From Petaurus breviceps papuanus (lineage: Eukaryota > Chordata > Mammalia > Diprotodontia > Petauridae), in NCBI GenBank assembly GCA_028583685.1, contig JAMXIF010001164.1:13157912-13221911 (forward strand): a stretch of 64,000 nucleotides of DNA, written 5' to 3'. Under the pieces are notes generated by a model. The model searched no databases, was not told the DNA's origin, and saw nothing but the letters and a program-made list of their open reading frames with translations. The translations under genes and the position numbers were made by a program. The first letter of the stretch is position 1; every line of letters starts with the position of its first letter. This document shows positions 35,330-47,443 of this stretch, piece after piece.

Positions 35330-35334
35330 AAGAG

Positions 35335-35575
35335 GCAGTTTAATTGCTCAGTGGATAGGGGTACTGGGTCTAGAGTAAGGAAGAGATGAAGTTCCAATCT
35401 GGTCTCAGACACCAGCTGTGTGACCCTGGGCAAGTTTTTAACTTGTTTGCATCCGGAGAAGGAAAGGCCCAACTATTTCATTATCTTGCCAAGAAAATCC
35501 CATGGACAGTAGTTATGATATGGCCTATGGAGTTATGAAGATTCAAACATGACTGAATAGCTCATTGATTGATAT
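35335..35575 (+). mobile_element. Mar1-type CORE-SINE
   Basis: 'aattgctcagtggatagggg', 'gctgtgtgaccctgggcaag' and 'tatcttgccaagaaaatccc' to 'aacatgactgaatagctc'. More diverged than the copy at 24016. Confidence 0.75.
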
Positions 35576-35689
35576 AGTTTATCATGGCATGTTGATAGCT
35601 TTAATGCTCAAGTGTATGAAAAATTTTAATTTTCTTTTTGTTGAACTGGCTTTTCATTGTTAAAGGAATCTTTACACCCATATATACCA

Positions 35690-35882
35690 ATAGATAAATG
35701 GTAAAGTGTGTAGGGCACTGGATTTGGAGTCATGAAGGTCTGAATTCGAATTCTACCTCATACACTTGTTGAATGTGTGAATGTAGGCAAGTCACTCAAT
35801 GTTTTGCAGTTTCAGTTTCCTTAATGAATTAGACTCATTGGTCTCTAAGTTGCTTTCAAGTTCTAAATCTATGATCCTATGA
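35690..35882 (+). mobile_element. MIR-type CORE-SINE
   Basis: 'ggcactggatttggagtcat', 'gaatgtaggcaagtcactca' and 'aagttctaaatctatgatcc' in order. Confidence 0.75.
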
Positions 35883-35889
35883 AGTTTTC

Positions 35890-36030
35890 TACAATTTATA
35901 ATCTTAAAGAGTTGTCTAAAATACTAGGAGGCTAACTAATTTGGCCAGTCACTCACTTAATAAACCCCTGAGACAGGATTTGAACCTAGTTTTCCCTGAT
36001 GCCAAAGGTATGTCTAGATCCACTGTGATA
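35890..36030 (-). mobile_element. MIR-type fragment, reversed
   Basis: 'gccagtcactcacttaataa' and 'gacaggatttgaacctagtt' are the complement of the MIR core. Confidence 0.6.
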
Positions 36031-36039
36031 TTTTGCATT

Positions 36040-37880
36040 GCAAATCTATGGATTTGCATTGATTTCTTCAAATTGTATTAACCCTTTGGAAATATTGTAG
36101 TTTTGTGTATTTATTTCATATCTAAATGTTCTTTTAAAGCCATTTATTATCTTTACAAAATTTTTTATTTTTTGTGAGGGTTGATTTTTTTTTAAATAGG
36201 CTATAATATCACTTGAAAATATAGATATTTTTACTTCTACTTTGCACATGCCATCATCTTGATTTCATTTTCTGGTCTTATTATCATATCTGGAATTGCA
36301 GAAATCAGGTCAAAAAGAAGTTGTAAGAGTAGACAACCTCTATTGATTCCTTATTAATGGAAAATGCCTATGGTTCTCCAAATATTTTGTCAAATAGTTG
36401 ATATCAAATAAATAAAATATTTTATTTCAAATGCATACTTTTAATGGAGGTAAAGAAAAATCTAAATCTATTTTTAGCCTTTTAAAAGTTAAACATGTTA
36501 CATTTTATCAAAGTTCAATTGTTTCCATTTTCAATTTTTCTCAGCATTTTTTTCCCTTATTGATCATCCATGAATGTCCTGTACCAATTCCTCAGAATTT
36601 TTTTAAAGCATCACTAATAGATGCACATCTGATTTGCGAAGTCATCTGGTTTCCCTCCCAGTCCTAAGCCATATCTTTATGAATAGCTCAGGAAGTGCTC
36701 AGTGAATTCTTCCCTCAGACCTAGGGCATACTGAATGCCAAAACAGCATACAACAGTTTTGGACATGCGCTACCTACACATGCTGCTATATCATCCATTC
36801 ACTCTTTCTTCATTCATTCTTTCCAAGGTCATGGGATTAAATCTCTCTCCATGTTGCATACTGATCATCTCCTCCTGCTCTTCACTGAAATACTGATATT
36901 TATGCATGTTTTAATAATGTTATTTAACATTGTTCAAAAAATATAAATTATTGAATGTCATATGTTAATAACATTGACTATGACATCCCTTTTTCTCTTT
37001 TTGAAGCTTGAATTTCAGAATAATATTGGGTACAGAAATAAATTTGGGAGAATGTTTTCATTCTTTATTTGAAAATATTTTACGTAATAAAAGGATATTT
37101 GTTTGAAATTTTGAAATAAAGCATTTGTAAATATATTATGTGTAAAGCTCATTGACATGATAGGTCATTAATGTTCCAGTTAATTTCACCTTTTAAAATA
37201 GGTTTATTATTATTTTTTATTTTGTCAGTAAGATGTATTTCTACTCATTAACATCTATCCATCTCTTATTGTTTACGCATGATGTGATATCTTTTATATG
37301 TTTATTATATATATTTTAATTTTTTGATAAATTGATTTTCCTTTATATAAAAATGTATATTTTTAATTGTTTATCAAGTTTATTAGGCTTTGTAAAATTC
37401 TATTTGTTTTATTTATTATTTCCTTTTTATTTTGTATTCCACTTTATTGATTTCTCCAACTTTAACAACTTTCTTTATACTTGTTATGAGCATATTAATT
37501 TCTTAATTTCCTTTAATATAAATTCAATTAAGTAATTATATCTCTTTTGTTAACATAAGTCTTCAAGACTATAACTTTGCCTCTGAATATTGTCTTGGTT
37601 TCATCCCATTAATTCTCATATATGCTACTTATATTGCCATTATATTTAATATTAACTGGCATTTTCTATAATTTGTTCTTTATTCCAAACATTATTTAGC
37701 TAGGCACTTTTAATTATCTATATAAGCCTCCATCTTTTGATTATGTTTTCCTTGTTAATTACTTTTTTATTGCGTTGTGAGTCATGCATATAGTATTTAA
37801 ACTCATCTCTTTCTGAATTTATAACTTTTTATTTTTTACTAAGTTTGCTCGAAATAATACTTTGTGTTGATTGACATCTC
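36040..37880 (-). mobile_element. Ancient L1 ORF2 region, antisense
   Basis: Very diverged complement of the L1 reverse-transcriptase and upstream region. The clearest part is 37540-37800: 'aagtcttcaagactataact', 'ggtttcatcccattaattct', 'tttctataatttgttcttta' and 'tattgcgttgtgagtcatgc' parallel the region where L1 reads as 'YKLIHKIKEENHMIISIDAE'-type sequence further downstream. Parts between 36380 and 37180 are too decayed to place. Confidence 0.5.
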
Positions 37881-37884
37881 CTAT

Positions 37885-37992
37885 CACCTACCTCCCAGGT
37901 GGTTCTGAGGATCAAATGAAATATTTTTAAAGTGCTTAAGTAAGCAGTCTCTTTACCTGGTAAATAGTAGCAATTTAATAGATGCTAATTTC
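37885..37992 (+). mobile_element. MIR 3' part
   Basis: 'caggtggttctgaggatcaa' and 'atgaaatatttttaaagtgc' are the MIR tail; a CCTT microsatellite follows directly. Confidence 0.65.
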
Positions 37993-37993
37993 T

Positions 37994-38235
37994 TTTCTTC
38001 CCTCCTTCCTTCCTTCCTTCCTTCCTTCTTTCCTTCCTTCCTTCCTTCCTTCCTTCCTTCCTTCCTTCCTTCCTTCCTTTCTTCCTTCCTCCCTTCTTTC
38101 CTTCATTCTTTTTTCCTTTTTTCTATGTATACCTTTCTTTCTTCCTTCCTTTCTCCCTTTGTTTCTCAATTTTCCCTTCCTTCCTTCATCTATTCCTTCC
38201 TTCTCATCTATTTTTACTTTTCTCTCTCCTTCCTC
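37994..38235. repeat. CCTT microsatellite
   Basis: About 90 bases of near-pure (CTTC)n, then an imperfect pyrimidine-rich continuation. The open frames on both strands here encode only low-complexity peptides. Confidence 0.95.
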
Positions 38236-38765
38236 CTTCAGTTTTAAAATAAAATCATTTGAGAAACACAAAGGAGAAAATGAAGCAATATTATTGATTG
38301 AATGAATGTTTTTACTTGCTCTTTATATACAACATTGAATCAACTTGGGCTAAAGTTAATTCCTCTGTCCTGATGCAGTAATGGTAGAACTGTCTGAAAG
38401 CAGAGTATATACATTTCCAGTGTGATTTTACGATGACACACCAGGATGACCATTGCTGGCACAATAGCCATTTAACTAGGTTTTTTCAGCTTGTAGATTT
38501 TTTTGAAAAAAATAATTTACCTTCATGAAGGACAACTCAGGGAAAACATCTTCCAATTCTATCCAATGTCCAAATTTGTGGGAAAGGCTAGAGAGAGCAA
38601 GGAAGACTTGCATTTAATATTTCCAGTAAAGGTATCAAAACTCCACTATAAATCTGGTATAGTATTATCTTTATCAAAGACTTTACTACCAAAATTCCTT
38701 GTCCAAAGGTAGTTGGGGATAGACTAGATTCCATTCTTAGTAACTAATACTTATTGAAAGTGTCC
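38236..38765. other. No recognisable feature
   Basis: Unique-looking. A 69-codon plus-strand frame at 38503-38712 has ordinary composition but no recognisable relative. Confidence 0.5.
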
Positions 38766-38832
38766 CAACATTTATTTAACATAATGCTTAGCACATAGTA
38801 GGCACTGAGTAACTATTTATTGACAATTGATT
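38766..38832 (+). mobile_element. L2 3' terminus
   Basis: 'aatgcttagcacatagtagg' and 'cactgagtaactatttattg' are the L2 3' end. Confidence 0.75.
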
Positions 38833-40395
38833 TTATTGACTAACTAAAGATGAGCAACTTTCTGGAGATATAGAGAACTTGCCGTAGGACCTCGCAATGA
38901 AATGGGTAACAGCAGTGTACCTCCAAGGCAGTCCTGTTCTTAAAAAACTTTTGACTGTAACTTGGAAATGGTAAAAATGAATTTCTCAAATTAGACACCA
39001 TGCCCTTATTGTCCAGAGTATATTTCATTCTTATCACTTACTAAATACCAAGTAAACTGAAAAGAATGTAGCACCATAATTTGGAAATAATTTAGCTTGA
39101 TATGTAATGTGAAAGAATAATTTTATCTTTTATTTGACTGTGAAATTTTATAAGTTAAAAAGATTGAAGTGGAAGGGAGTAGTAAGGCTCTGTGTGTATA
39201 CAAATATGTATTTCTTTAACAAAAATATATAATTCATTTATAAAAATGATATGTTGTCAAAAGTATGAGTTGAATAAATGATACTTCAATTCATTTAAAT
39301 GGACATCAACTAGATCAAGTCTATTTTTATTTCCAAAACTCTTACTTAGGCTTTGTATATTTCTGGAATTATTTATGGAAACACATCTTGTTGCAAATTA
39401 CCTCATATTTTTGTACCATAAAATGTCTGTGGGACTAGGGCCTTTCTGTTGAGAGCTTTTCACAAGGTGGATATTTTACCAACTCTGCTACCATATTTCA
39501 GGTTGATGAACATAGTTGAATTTATATTCCCATTCCAAAGTATTGCTATTTTTAGTGTACTGGCATATTTTCATCTCTGTTAGTGGGTTTTTGAAACATA
39601 ATGTCTCATTTAAATACATTAGCATATCAGTACCACAAGGTCATTATGGAATATACAAGAAGAAAGTAATTTTACATGCCATTATTTCCTGTCGAAATGA
39701 GTAGGCAAAGATTGAGTTAATTGGCTTCCATTTGTGTGTTCAAGGGTGTGTCTTTTTCCTGAGAAGTGAGAAACTTTAAAAAATATTCCTCTGGTGAGTT
39801 CTTCATACACTGAAGGTTCTCAGATTGCTCCTTTGTTGACAGCTGAGTGTTTCTTTTCTTCTTCGCTTTCAGATTTAAAATACCCAATGTAACTTCCAAT
39901 GTTTAGACATCATAGCAATTGTGAGGAAAGGATAGCAATAACTAAGAAATCATTACCCACCATTTGCTTCTAGTTGCTAAGCAACTTCTCTGCTTTAACC
40001 ACTCGTGTTCCAGTTGGTATCAGTAGGACAATAGGAGAGAAAAAGGGGAAAAAAAATCCCAACAACCACTTTTCCTCCCCATTGGCAATTTGCAACTGTA
40101 CTATTCTGCTTTCCACAAAAAAGGTACATTTAAAAAATAGATTTGATTCTTATAATAATACAATAAAGGACTTGCTTATGACTGATAGAGAACTGCCTTT
40201 TGTCAAACACAACAATGTTTGAGAAGATGCATTTAAAACAATAAAATGCCATAGAAAAGGACAAAATTGTCATTATTGTTACTTCTCCTATGAGAATGCA
40301 CAAAGCATGTGTGACTTTACCACGGCAGGGAATTCCTAATGTAGGAATGCTTTTCACCAAAGTAGATCCCAAGCTGGACATGGCTTGATTCCAAG
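38833..40395. other. No recognisable feature
   Basis: Unique-looking 1.5 kb. Short open frames at 38840-39037 and 39717-39899 (minus) and 39974-40222 (plus) show no known domain. This and 40539-42525 are the least repeat-rich parts of the window. Confidence 0.5.
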
Positions 40396-40538
40396 TCCTT
40401 CTGAGATACCTAAGGTATGTGATGATTAAGTGACTTATACATGGTCACAAATCTAGTAACTGTCAAATGTAGACTTTGAACCCAGTTCTTTCTTGCTCCA
40501 AAATCAGCATTTTATTTGTTGGTATGCTGTCTCAGTTA
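40396..40538 (-). mobile_element. MIR-type fragment, reversed
   Basis: 'gattaagtgacttatacatg' and 'gactttgaacccagttcttt' fit the complement of MIR. Confidence 0.6.
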
Positions 40539-42525
40539 CTACCAGCCTGATTTTCATGCATGCATTTGCATTTGGAGATGAAAAGCCTAGAAATATTAGA
40601 TATGGGAAGTTTCCCAATATTTTTCTCATATCAAATGCAAAGTGAAAATTAAAGCATGAGAATTAATATTAAAAGGTATGAAAACTAAAGAGAATAACCC
40701 ACCCTACCTCCACTCATAGTAAAAGTACCTAGAGGATAAAATGTAATTACTCCAATAAGAGATATAACACATTGATGAGTTTGTATGTTATCATCAAACA
40801 TCATAGATTCAGTAATAATTGCCAAGTACAATCTGCAATAAAATGTAAGATGTAAGTATGCCTTTAGTCTGACAGATTTTCAAGCATTGGCTTCATTAAA
40901 CACTCAGTATTTAACTATTTATGAGATGGACATTCAAAGGAAAGTTTTTACATTAATATGTCTAACTCAGTCAGGAGAGAAGCTAAAAAGTTTTAAATCA
41001 CTTTTAGTAATACATCAAAAGTGAATTACACTTGAAAACCTTGTTTTTAATTATGGTATATTTGACATTTCCTTTCCACTTGTGAACTTTAGAAAGGAAG
41101 GATTGAGTAAACAGTGTGACTTTTTTTTTCTTTTAAAATTAGGTAGCCTATTAGAGGAATATGAAGAGCTTTATAACATGATCTCTTAACATCCTTCCCT
41201 CTAAGTTAAGGAAGGAGGAAAATAAGAAGAAAGAAAGTGATTCAGCAACATCAGCTAATAGAAAAGGGAGAGGGAATCACAATCTTTGAAGCTATATCTA
41301 GAAAAGCAAATATGTCTCATTATTGAGTGTAATTTTTAGTTTTGTTCAATTTTAATTGTAATCATTTGTGTAGAATATCAAATAGCATACTTGATTCATG
41401 AATGTAATATTGAATAATAACATACCTAATATATGAATGAATAGATGTAAAAAGATGAATTAATTTAAGTGGTGATGTGGGAGGGGAATTGTAAAATGCT
41501 ATCAATGTTAAGTTCTCTCTCTTTTTGGAGAAGAAAACAGTTGTTTTTGAAACTTAGATATTTTAGCAGCTAAACAATGGAAATTAAATATTTCTCTCTT
41601 GGTTGAATTATTATGAAATGAAAATATGCTATTATTTTAACATGGGTGCTTCAATATCAAAAGCTCTATGTATCACACAAGAATAATAGCATCATAAAAT
41701 ATTCCTGTGTACAATTTTGATAAAAGGAGAAAGCCTTAGCTAACCAAATATTAACTCCAAATATTGAAATGTAAGTCAAAGTGAAATTATAGATTTGCTC
41801 ATTATTGTTCCTTCCTATAAGTGTGTCTCTAATCATAAGGCACATGGTACAATTGAGCTTAGGATATGGTTAGGGGGCAGTACTGCCAGAAGATCAGGAG
41901 AACATGGGCTCACTCCCTTCCTGGGACTATTTGTAGCCAGTAGATAAAACCTGGGATGATGTCTTGGCTTATTCTCTAATTTAACTAGCTTTGCTAGTAA
42001 AGCTGATTTATGTTAGAGGAAAGAGAAAAATACAGGACAGATAGAGAGGTAAAGAGAAAGATACACATAAGAAGAGACACAGCATCTGATATGAAGAAAT
42101 ATTTTTCAATGCTTCTTTTGATGAAATAAAGCTTAAAAATGGTTATGTTGGTGATATATATTGGTAAATTTGATATAGTGAAAATATTAACTATTAAAAT
42201 GAAAAATAGATATAATCCTCCTAATAGAGAAGCATTTTGTCTCATTATATAAGCTACCTAATGAGACTAAGTCTTAGATCTTGGAAATGCAGGCCCTTAG
42301 AATAGCATTTGCATTAACTATAGGAGTTTGTTGTAAAGCAATGGTGTCACATGGCCACAATTCTCCTTAGTAGGGCCTCAACTGGATTAAAATATAACTA
42401 GAAAATGTTTAACAAAATAAATGAAAGCATAATAAAACATATTACAGTTTAAAACTAAGTCAATAATTAGTCAACCAGGAACCTTATATACAGGTTAATG
42501 GACCCATCTCTATTTGAGTTTGACA
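40539..42525. other. No recognisable feature
   Basis: Nearly 2 kb of AT-rich, unique-looking sequence with no repeat family I can support and no convincing open frame. Confidence 0.5.
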
Positions 42526-42712
42526 ACATTGATTTAGAGGAAGGAATCCTGATCTTAGAAATGAGACGAGTTATAGTCTGTTCTGTTACTACCTTGCTGT
42601 ATTATCTTATAGCCTCTTTGAGCCTTTTTTTTCTTACCAATCAAAAAAGAGGCTGGACTTAAGGTTATGTAAGGCCCCTTCCCTTTCTAAATATTTGTGA
42701 TCTATGTGGACC
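42526..42712 (+). mobile_element. MIR-type CORE-SINE
   Basis: 'tagcctctttgagccttttt', 'gaggctggacttaaggttat' and 'ccccttccctttctaaatat' follow MIR order. Confidence 0.6.
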
Positions 42713-43317
42713 AAAGGGTCATCACATCTCCCAATTAACTTTTATTACAACAGATGTCATTTATAATCTCAGGTAAACATTCTGATTACGAGAGTGTGAC
42801 TGGATCAATGAAAATTTCTCTCCTTTGTCAGTAAGGATTGGGAGGAAGAAGGAAATTTAAGTCCAAGCCCTAATGACACTGTCACTTTCATCAGTTTCAT
42901 ATATGTACAGTGCATTATGATTAAGAATTAACAAACAAGTAATCACCCTACTGGTAAAAGATAGTTTTATCACCCAAGAGAACATGACTGAAAAATTCTC
43001 AATTATTTTAATTATGCTACTAAGCATGTATTATATTTTACATAAATCTGAATTTATTCATTTTAAACAATACAAAATGTATTTAACACCTGGCCATCAT
43101 TGCCTGAGAGTCAATGGTATTTTTCACCCCTATCATTGGGTTCATCAATACTTTCAGGGGATTGAAGGATATCTAATCTCTACCATCAAGACTCCATTAA
43201 ATGTGTTCTAACAGAAGTCTAGGAATCCAGGAACTCCATTTCCATTTAAGCCTCACCAGAGTGGCTTTTATAAATGTATATTTTAAAAATAAATGAATAT
43301 ATCTCAATGTATAATAA
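42713..43317. other. No recognisable feature
   Basis: Unique-looking sequence. The 75-codon frame at 42984-43211 shows no known domain. Confidence 0.5.
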
Positions 43318-43445
43318 GAGAAAACTGTATGAGTTGCCCACTGTCAGAGCTAGCAAGTATTTAGAGACAGGATTTAAATCTAGATCTTTCTGACTCCTGG
43401 TTCAGGACCATATTCAGTCTACTGTACCACCTAGTTTTCAGTCCT
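43318..43445 (-). mobile_element. MIR-type fragment, reversed
   Basis: 'acaggatttaaatctagatc' and 'gtctactgtaccacctagtt' are the complement of a MIR 5' half. Confidence 0.65.
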
Positions 43446-43741
43446 AAAGGGTAGAGGATTGTGGTTGGACACATGAAAGCATAATCTGGATAGAAAGTCA
43501 AAAGCAGAGAGCATAGTACAGAATGAGAGTCAAAAACAGAAACTGGTTGAATGACATCACACAGAATAAATATTCAGAATAAGAAATAGTAAACTAGAAA
43601 ATGGTATCAAAATAATAAGATTAATTATAAGATTTAGAAATATATATATAAAGTCTTCTCCTTGGATTGCAAAATTCAGTGTCAAAAGTACAAACCAGGA
43701 AAAGTATGCTAACACAGAAGTTTGCCTGAAAAAATACCTTA

Positions 43742-43918
43742 AGGGTACAGCTAGGTGGCACAGTGAATAGAGCACTGGCCCTGGAGTCAGGAGGACCTGA
43801 GTTCAAATCCGGCCTCAGACATAACACCAAAACTAGCCATATGACCTCAGGCAAGTCACTTAACCCCAATTGCCTTGCAAAAGCAAAAAAAAATAAATAA
43901 AGAAACGAAAAAAGAAAC
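43742..43918 (+). mobile_element. WSINE-like SINE with target-site duplication
   Basis: 'agctaggtggcacagtgaat', 'cactggccctggagtcagga', 'gttcaaatccggcctcagac' and 'caagtcacttaaccccaatt' with an A-rich tail. Flanked by AATACCTTA at 43733-43741 and 43919-43927. Confidence 0.9.
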
Positions 43919-43934
43919 AATACCTTACGATAAT

Positions 43935-44130
43935 TAATAGTAGCTAGAATTTATAAAGTGCTTAAAGGTTTACAAAGTGTAATGCATATACCATTTAATC
44001 ATTACAACAACATGCTATGATTTCCCCTGTTTTACAGATAAAGAAACTAGGGCACACAGAGTTTATGTAACTTGCTAAGGGTTACAAAGCTAGTAATTGT
44101 CTGTGGTCACATTAGAACTCAGGATTTTTA
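43935..44130 (-). mobile_element. MIR-type CORE-SINE, reversed, part 1
   Basis: 'ataaagtgcttaaaggttta', 'ccctgttttacagataaaga' and 'agctagtaattgtctgtggt'. The expected 5' end of the element is displaced to 44340-44385 by an insertion. Confidence 0.75.
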
Positions 44131-44339
44131 AATTAAAAAAAAAATTGAAAATCAGCATTTCAGCAAACCTAACAAACATAGTACCCATATCAAACAATGA
44201 AATCAATATACTATACCCACTCTTCCCCATCTCTGCAAAGAAAAGCAGGTGCTTAACTTTCTCATAAATGTTTTATTTTGGGGGGGGGGTCACACTTCAC
44301 ACATATAAATATGCAATATTCTGTTTTGCCATTAAAAAA
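44131..44339. other. Unidentified insertion inside a MIR
   Basis: About 210 bases between two parts of one reversed MIR. It starts with an A-rich run and contains 'cactcttccccatctctgca' and a run of ten G. It faintly resembles 45840-45930 (shared 'gttccccatctc'-like block). Confidence 0.45.
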
Positions 44340-44385
44340 ATACTCCAAGTCAGTACCCTTAATTGTTGTACCACCTAGTTTTCTT
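44340..44385 (-). mobile_element. MIR-type CORE-SINE, reversed, part 2
   Basis: 'ctccaagtcagtacccttaa' and 'gttgtaccacctagtt' complete the MIR that stops at 44130. Confidence 0.6.
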
Positions 44386-44889
44386 CAATAAACTGCAATC
44401 TCAATTTGTGTTAATGTAAGATATTAGGAAAAAACCAAAACAAAACAAAAAAGAGCTTAGGAAGTCTTAGATTTCATTAATAGGAAAATAGTACAAGGAA
44501 AATGATATTTCTTTTGTCCTCTGAACTAGTCACACCTTATCTCCTCATCTGAAGCATTGTGTTCACTTATGGACTGTATACTTTAAGAAGAATATAGATA
44601 TTCTGTAGAATAAGAGGAGAAAGTCAACTAGTATAGAGAAAGGCTTAGTGTTTGAGTTAATTGAGAATTAGTTGAAAGACATAGTGGTCAGTCTGTAGAG
44701 GAGAAGACTTAAGGTAGACAGGTTAATTGTCTTCAAGTATTCAAATATTTTTAAAATGGAAAATATTTTAAAATATATTTTAAATATATTCAAATATTTT
44801 AAAATGGAAAATAATTATTTTTTGTGGAACTAGGAACAAAGAATAACATTACAAAAAAGGGGGGGTTCTGGTTGAATATGAAGAAACCT

Positions 44890-45050
44890 TTTGGGGCAGT
44901 TAGGTGGCACATTGAATAAGCACTGGTCCTGGAGTCAGGAGGACGTGATTTCAAATCTGGACTCAGACACTTGACACACTTAATAGCCATGTGACTTTGG
45001 GCAAGTCACTTAACCCCAATTGCCCCCCAAAATAAAGAAAAAGAAAAACT
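44890..45050 (+). mobile_element. WSINE-like SINE
   Basis: 'ggggcagttaggtggcacat', 'ggtcctggagtcaggaggac' and 'gggcaagtcacttaacccca', then an A-rich tail. Confidence 0.9.
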
Positions 45051-45057
45051 TCCTTAA

Positions 45058-45435
45058 AAAAATTGGTTATTCTCAATGAATTTGGTTTATGGAGCGAATG
45101 GCATACACACTTAATAGGATATCTCACCCTACAGGAGAGAAGGGAGGAAGAGGATGGGGGGGGGGGGTGTGATAGAAGGGAGGCCAGGCTTAGGGAGAGG
45201 AAAGTTTGAAGCACTTTTGAAAAGGGACAGCATCAAAGTAGAGAATAGAACAAGTGGGATGTGGGATAGGAGGGAGGGAAATATATTCAGTCTTTAATAA
45301 TATATCCACTATGGAAATTTTTTGCATAGCTACACATGTACAAACTATACTGAATTGCTTATCTTCCCAGTAAGGGAGGGTGATAAGGGAGGAAGGGAAT
45401 GAATCTGAAATTCAAAATTTTATAATCAAATGCTT

Positions 45436-45475
<40 letters not shown>

Positions 45476-45800
45476 TATGGGTGTATATATATATATATAT
45501 ATAAACTATTGTTAATAGTATTTTACATGTAACTGGGAAATAAGGTATACAGGCACTGGGGCATAGAGATCCACCATGCCCTACTGGAAAGTTGGAGAGG
45601 GTATGGGAGAAGATATGGGAGAGAGCAGATTGGTGGGGGGGATATCCAGTGGGATCGCTATTTTGGGGTGGTGGGTAGGGGATAAATGGGGAGAAAATTT
45701 GTAAGTAAAAATCTTATGGTAATGAATCATGTAAAATAGAAGTTAAAATATTTGATAAAAAATAAAAATTAATTATAAAAATTAATAAAATAAAAAATGT
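45058..45800 (+). mobile_element. HAL1-type 3' end, 5'-truncated
   Basis: Matches the 3' half of the complete HAL1 copies below: 'gcatacacacttaataggat', 'atatatccactatggaaatt', 'accatgccctactggaaagt' and 'gggagaaaatttgtaagtaa', then an A-rich end. An (AT)n tract has expanded at 45438-45505 at the junction before 'tattttacatgtaactggga'. Confidence 0.8.
45438..45505. repeat. AT microsatellite
   Basis: (AT)n with a short 'acatatatatgggtgt' interruption, inside the HAL1-type 3' end. Confidence 0.95.
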
Positions 45801-45939
45801 ATTGTTTGAGTAAACAACCCACAGAGTCTAAGAATATGAACAGTGTTCTGTGCCCATAGTTCCCCATCTCAACAAAGAAGCTTCATTCTCTCATATCTTC
45901 TTTGGGGCCTCTCTTCACAAGTATAACTACTCAACAAGC

Positions 45940-46210
45940 CCAGGAAATGTATGAAAATATTTGCAAAACACTTTTCACACAAAAAAAATCAGACATGAAC
46001 AATTGAAAAAATATCAATTCCACGTGGGTAGGCTGAGCTAGTAAAATAATAATGACAATTCTACCTAAATAAACTTACTTATTCGGTGACATTCCAATCA
46101 AATTGCCAAAAATTAATTTATAGAACTAGAAAAAACAATAACAAATTTCACCCAAAACAACAAAAGGTCAAGAATAACAAAGGGATTAATTTTAAAAAAT
46201 AGAAAGGAAA
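45940..46210 (+). mobile_element. L1 ORF2 fragment, sense
   Basis: 'gaaaaaatatcaattccacg' to 'gtcaagaataacaaagggat' matches L1 ORF2 after the reverse-transcriptase domain. The L1 resumes near 46591 in the same direction. Confidence 0.65.
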
Positions 46211-46300
46211 GTGGTAGGCTAATTGATTTGAAAAAAAGTCCTATATTTCTGTATGTGGTAGGTTAATTGGTTTGAAAACAGGTCCTATGCCTCTGTATAG
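46211..46300 (+). repeat. 45-base tandem duplication
   Basis: 'gtggtaggctaattgatttg' (46211) and 'gtggtaggttaattggtttg' (46255) start two adjacent diverged copies. Together with the following 290 bases they form an insert of unknown type in the L1. Confidence 0.8.
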
Positions 46301-46590
46301 AACCTGTAATGATAAACTGTGTATGGCTTCAACAACTTGAACTGCTTCTCTCCTCACGCCTCCTTATTTCTGTAGCATTTATTTGTAAAACACAAGATAG
46401 ATATGAATCACAATCATCATGGTATTTTCATGTTCCTTGGTATATAGCAATGAATTCAAGTCATGGTATTTATTTACAATCCACAAAAGAATGCCAACTA
46501 TTGACTTTTTTTTGGTATTTTACCAGTGGTAAATTCTTATTGTGTATTTCCACTAATTTTGGAAATTTTAAATGAAATTCTAATGAAATA
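46301..46590. other. Unassigned insert within L1
   Basis: No family recognised. The flanking L1 is collinear on both sides. An 88-codon open frame spans it but has no recognisable domain. Confidence 0.4.
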
Positions 46591-47443
46591 AAAATAAAGA
46601 AGGAAAGCAAAAAGCTGGGAACCCAATTTTTACAGTTAATCTTTCTGATAAAGGTCTCATTTTTGACAAATATACAGAAAAATGAATAAAATTTAGAAGA
46701 ATACAAATAATTCCCCAACTGATCAAAGGATATGAACATGCAGTTTTCAGATGGAGAAACTGAAGTTATATATAGTCATATAAAAATGCTCTAAATCATG
46801 ATTAATTAAAGAAATGCAAATTAAAACATCTCTGGGGTTTCACTTCAAACCTATGAGCTTGGCTAATGTGACAAAAAGAAAAAAGAAAAATGGTACATAT
46901 TATAGAATAAGTGAACAAATGGCAACACTGTATTCATTGTTGGTGGAGTTGTGAACTGATCCAACCATTCTGGAGAGCAATTTGGAACTATACTCAACTG
47001 GCTATAAAACTGTGCATACCCTTTGATTCAGCGATATCACTGCAATGTCCATATCGCAAAGGGATCATAAAAAAGGAAAAAAGGAGAGTCACATGTACAA
47101 AAATATTTGTAGCAGCTCTTTTTCTTGTCGCAAAATTGGAAATTGAGTGGATGTCCATCATTTGGAGAATGTCTGATCAAGTGTGGTATACAAACGTAAT
47201 GGAATGCTATTGATCTATCAGAAATGATGATCAGGAGGATTTCAGAAAAGTCTGGGAAGACTTACATGAACTGATGCTGTATGAAGTACGCAAAACCAGG
47301 AGAACATTGTACATATTAACAGCAACATTATGCAATGATCAACTATAATATCCTCAGTTTTTCTCAGCAATACAATGATCCAAGATAATTCCAAAAGATT
47401 CACAATGGAAAATGGTGTCCATATCCTGAGAAAGAACTGACAG
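46591..47443 (+). mobile_element. L1 ORF2 C-terminus and start of 3' UTR, sense
   Basis: The frame at 46911-47213 reads HCWWSCELIQPFWRAIWNY, then KLCIPFDSAISLQCPYRKG, TCTKIFVAALFLVAK and WYTNVMECY: the L1 ORF2 C-terminal region. After 'tcctgagaaagaactgacag' it is interrupted by a complete HAL1 and resumes at 50291. Confidence 0.9.

Noticed and set aside
34681-35472. Chain of three minus-strand frames
   Set aside because: They cross an L2, a solo LTR and a SINE with no shared logic; incidental.
36040-37880. Possible unique intronic sequence
   Set aside because: Enough order with L1 in 37540-37800 to prefer an ancient L1, although the middle part stays uncertain.
37975-38305. Open frames of about 100 codons on both strands
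   Set aside because: They lie in the CCTT microsatellite and encode only repetitive Ser/Phe/Leu-Pro or Lys/Arg/Glu/Gly peptides.
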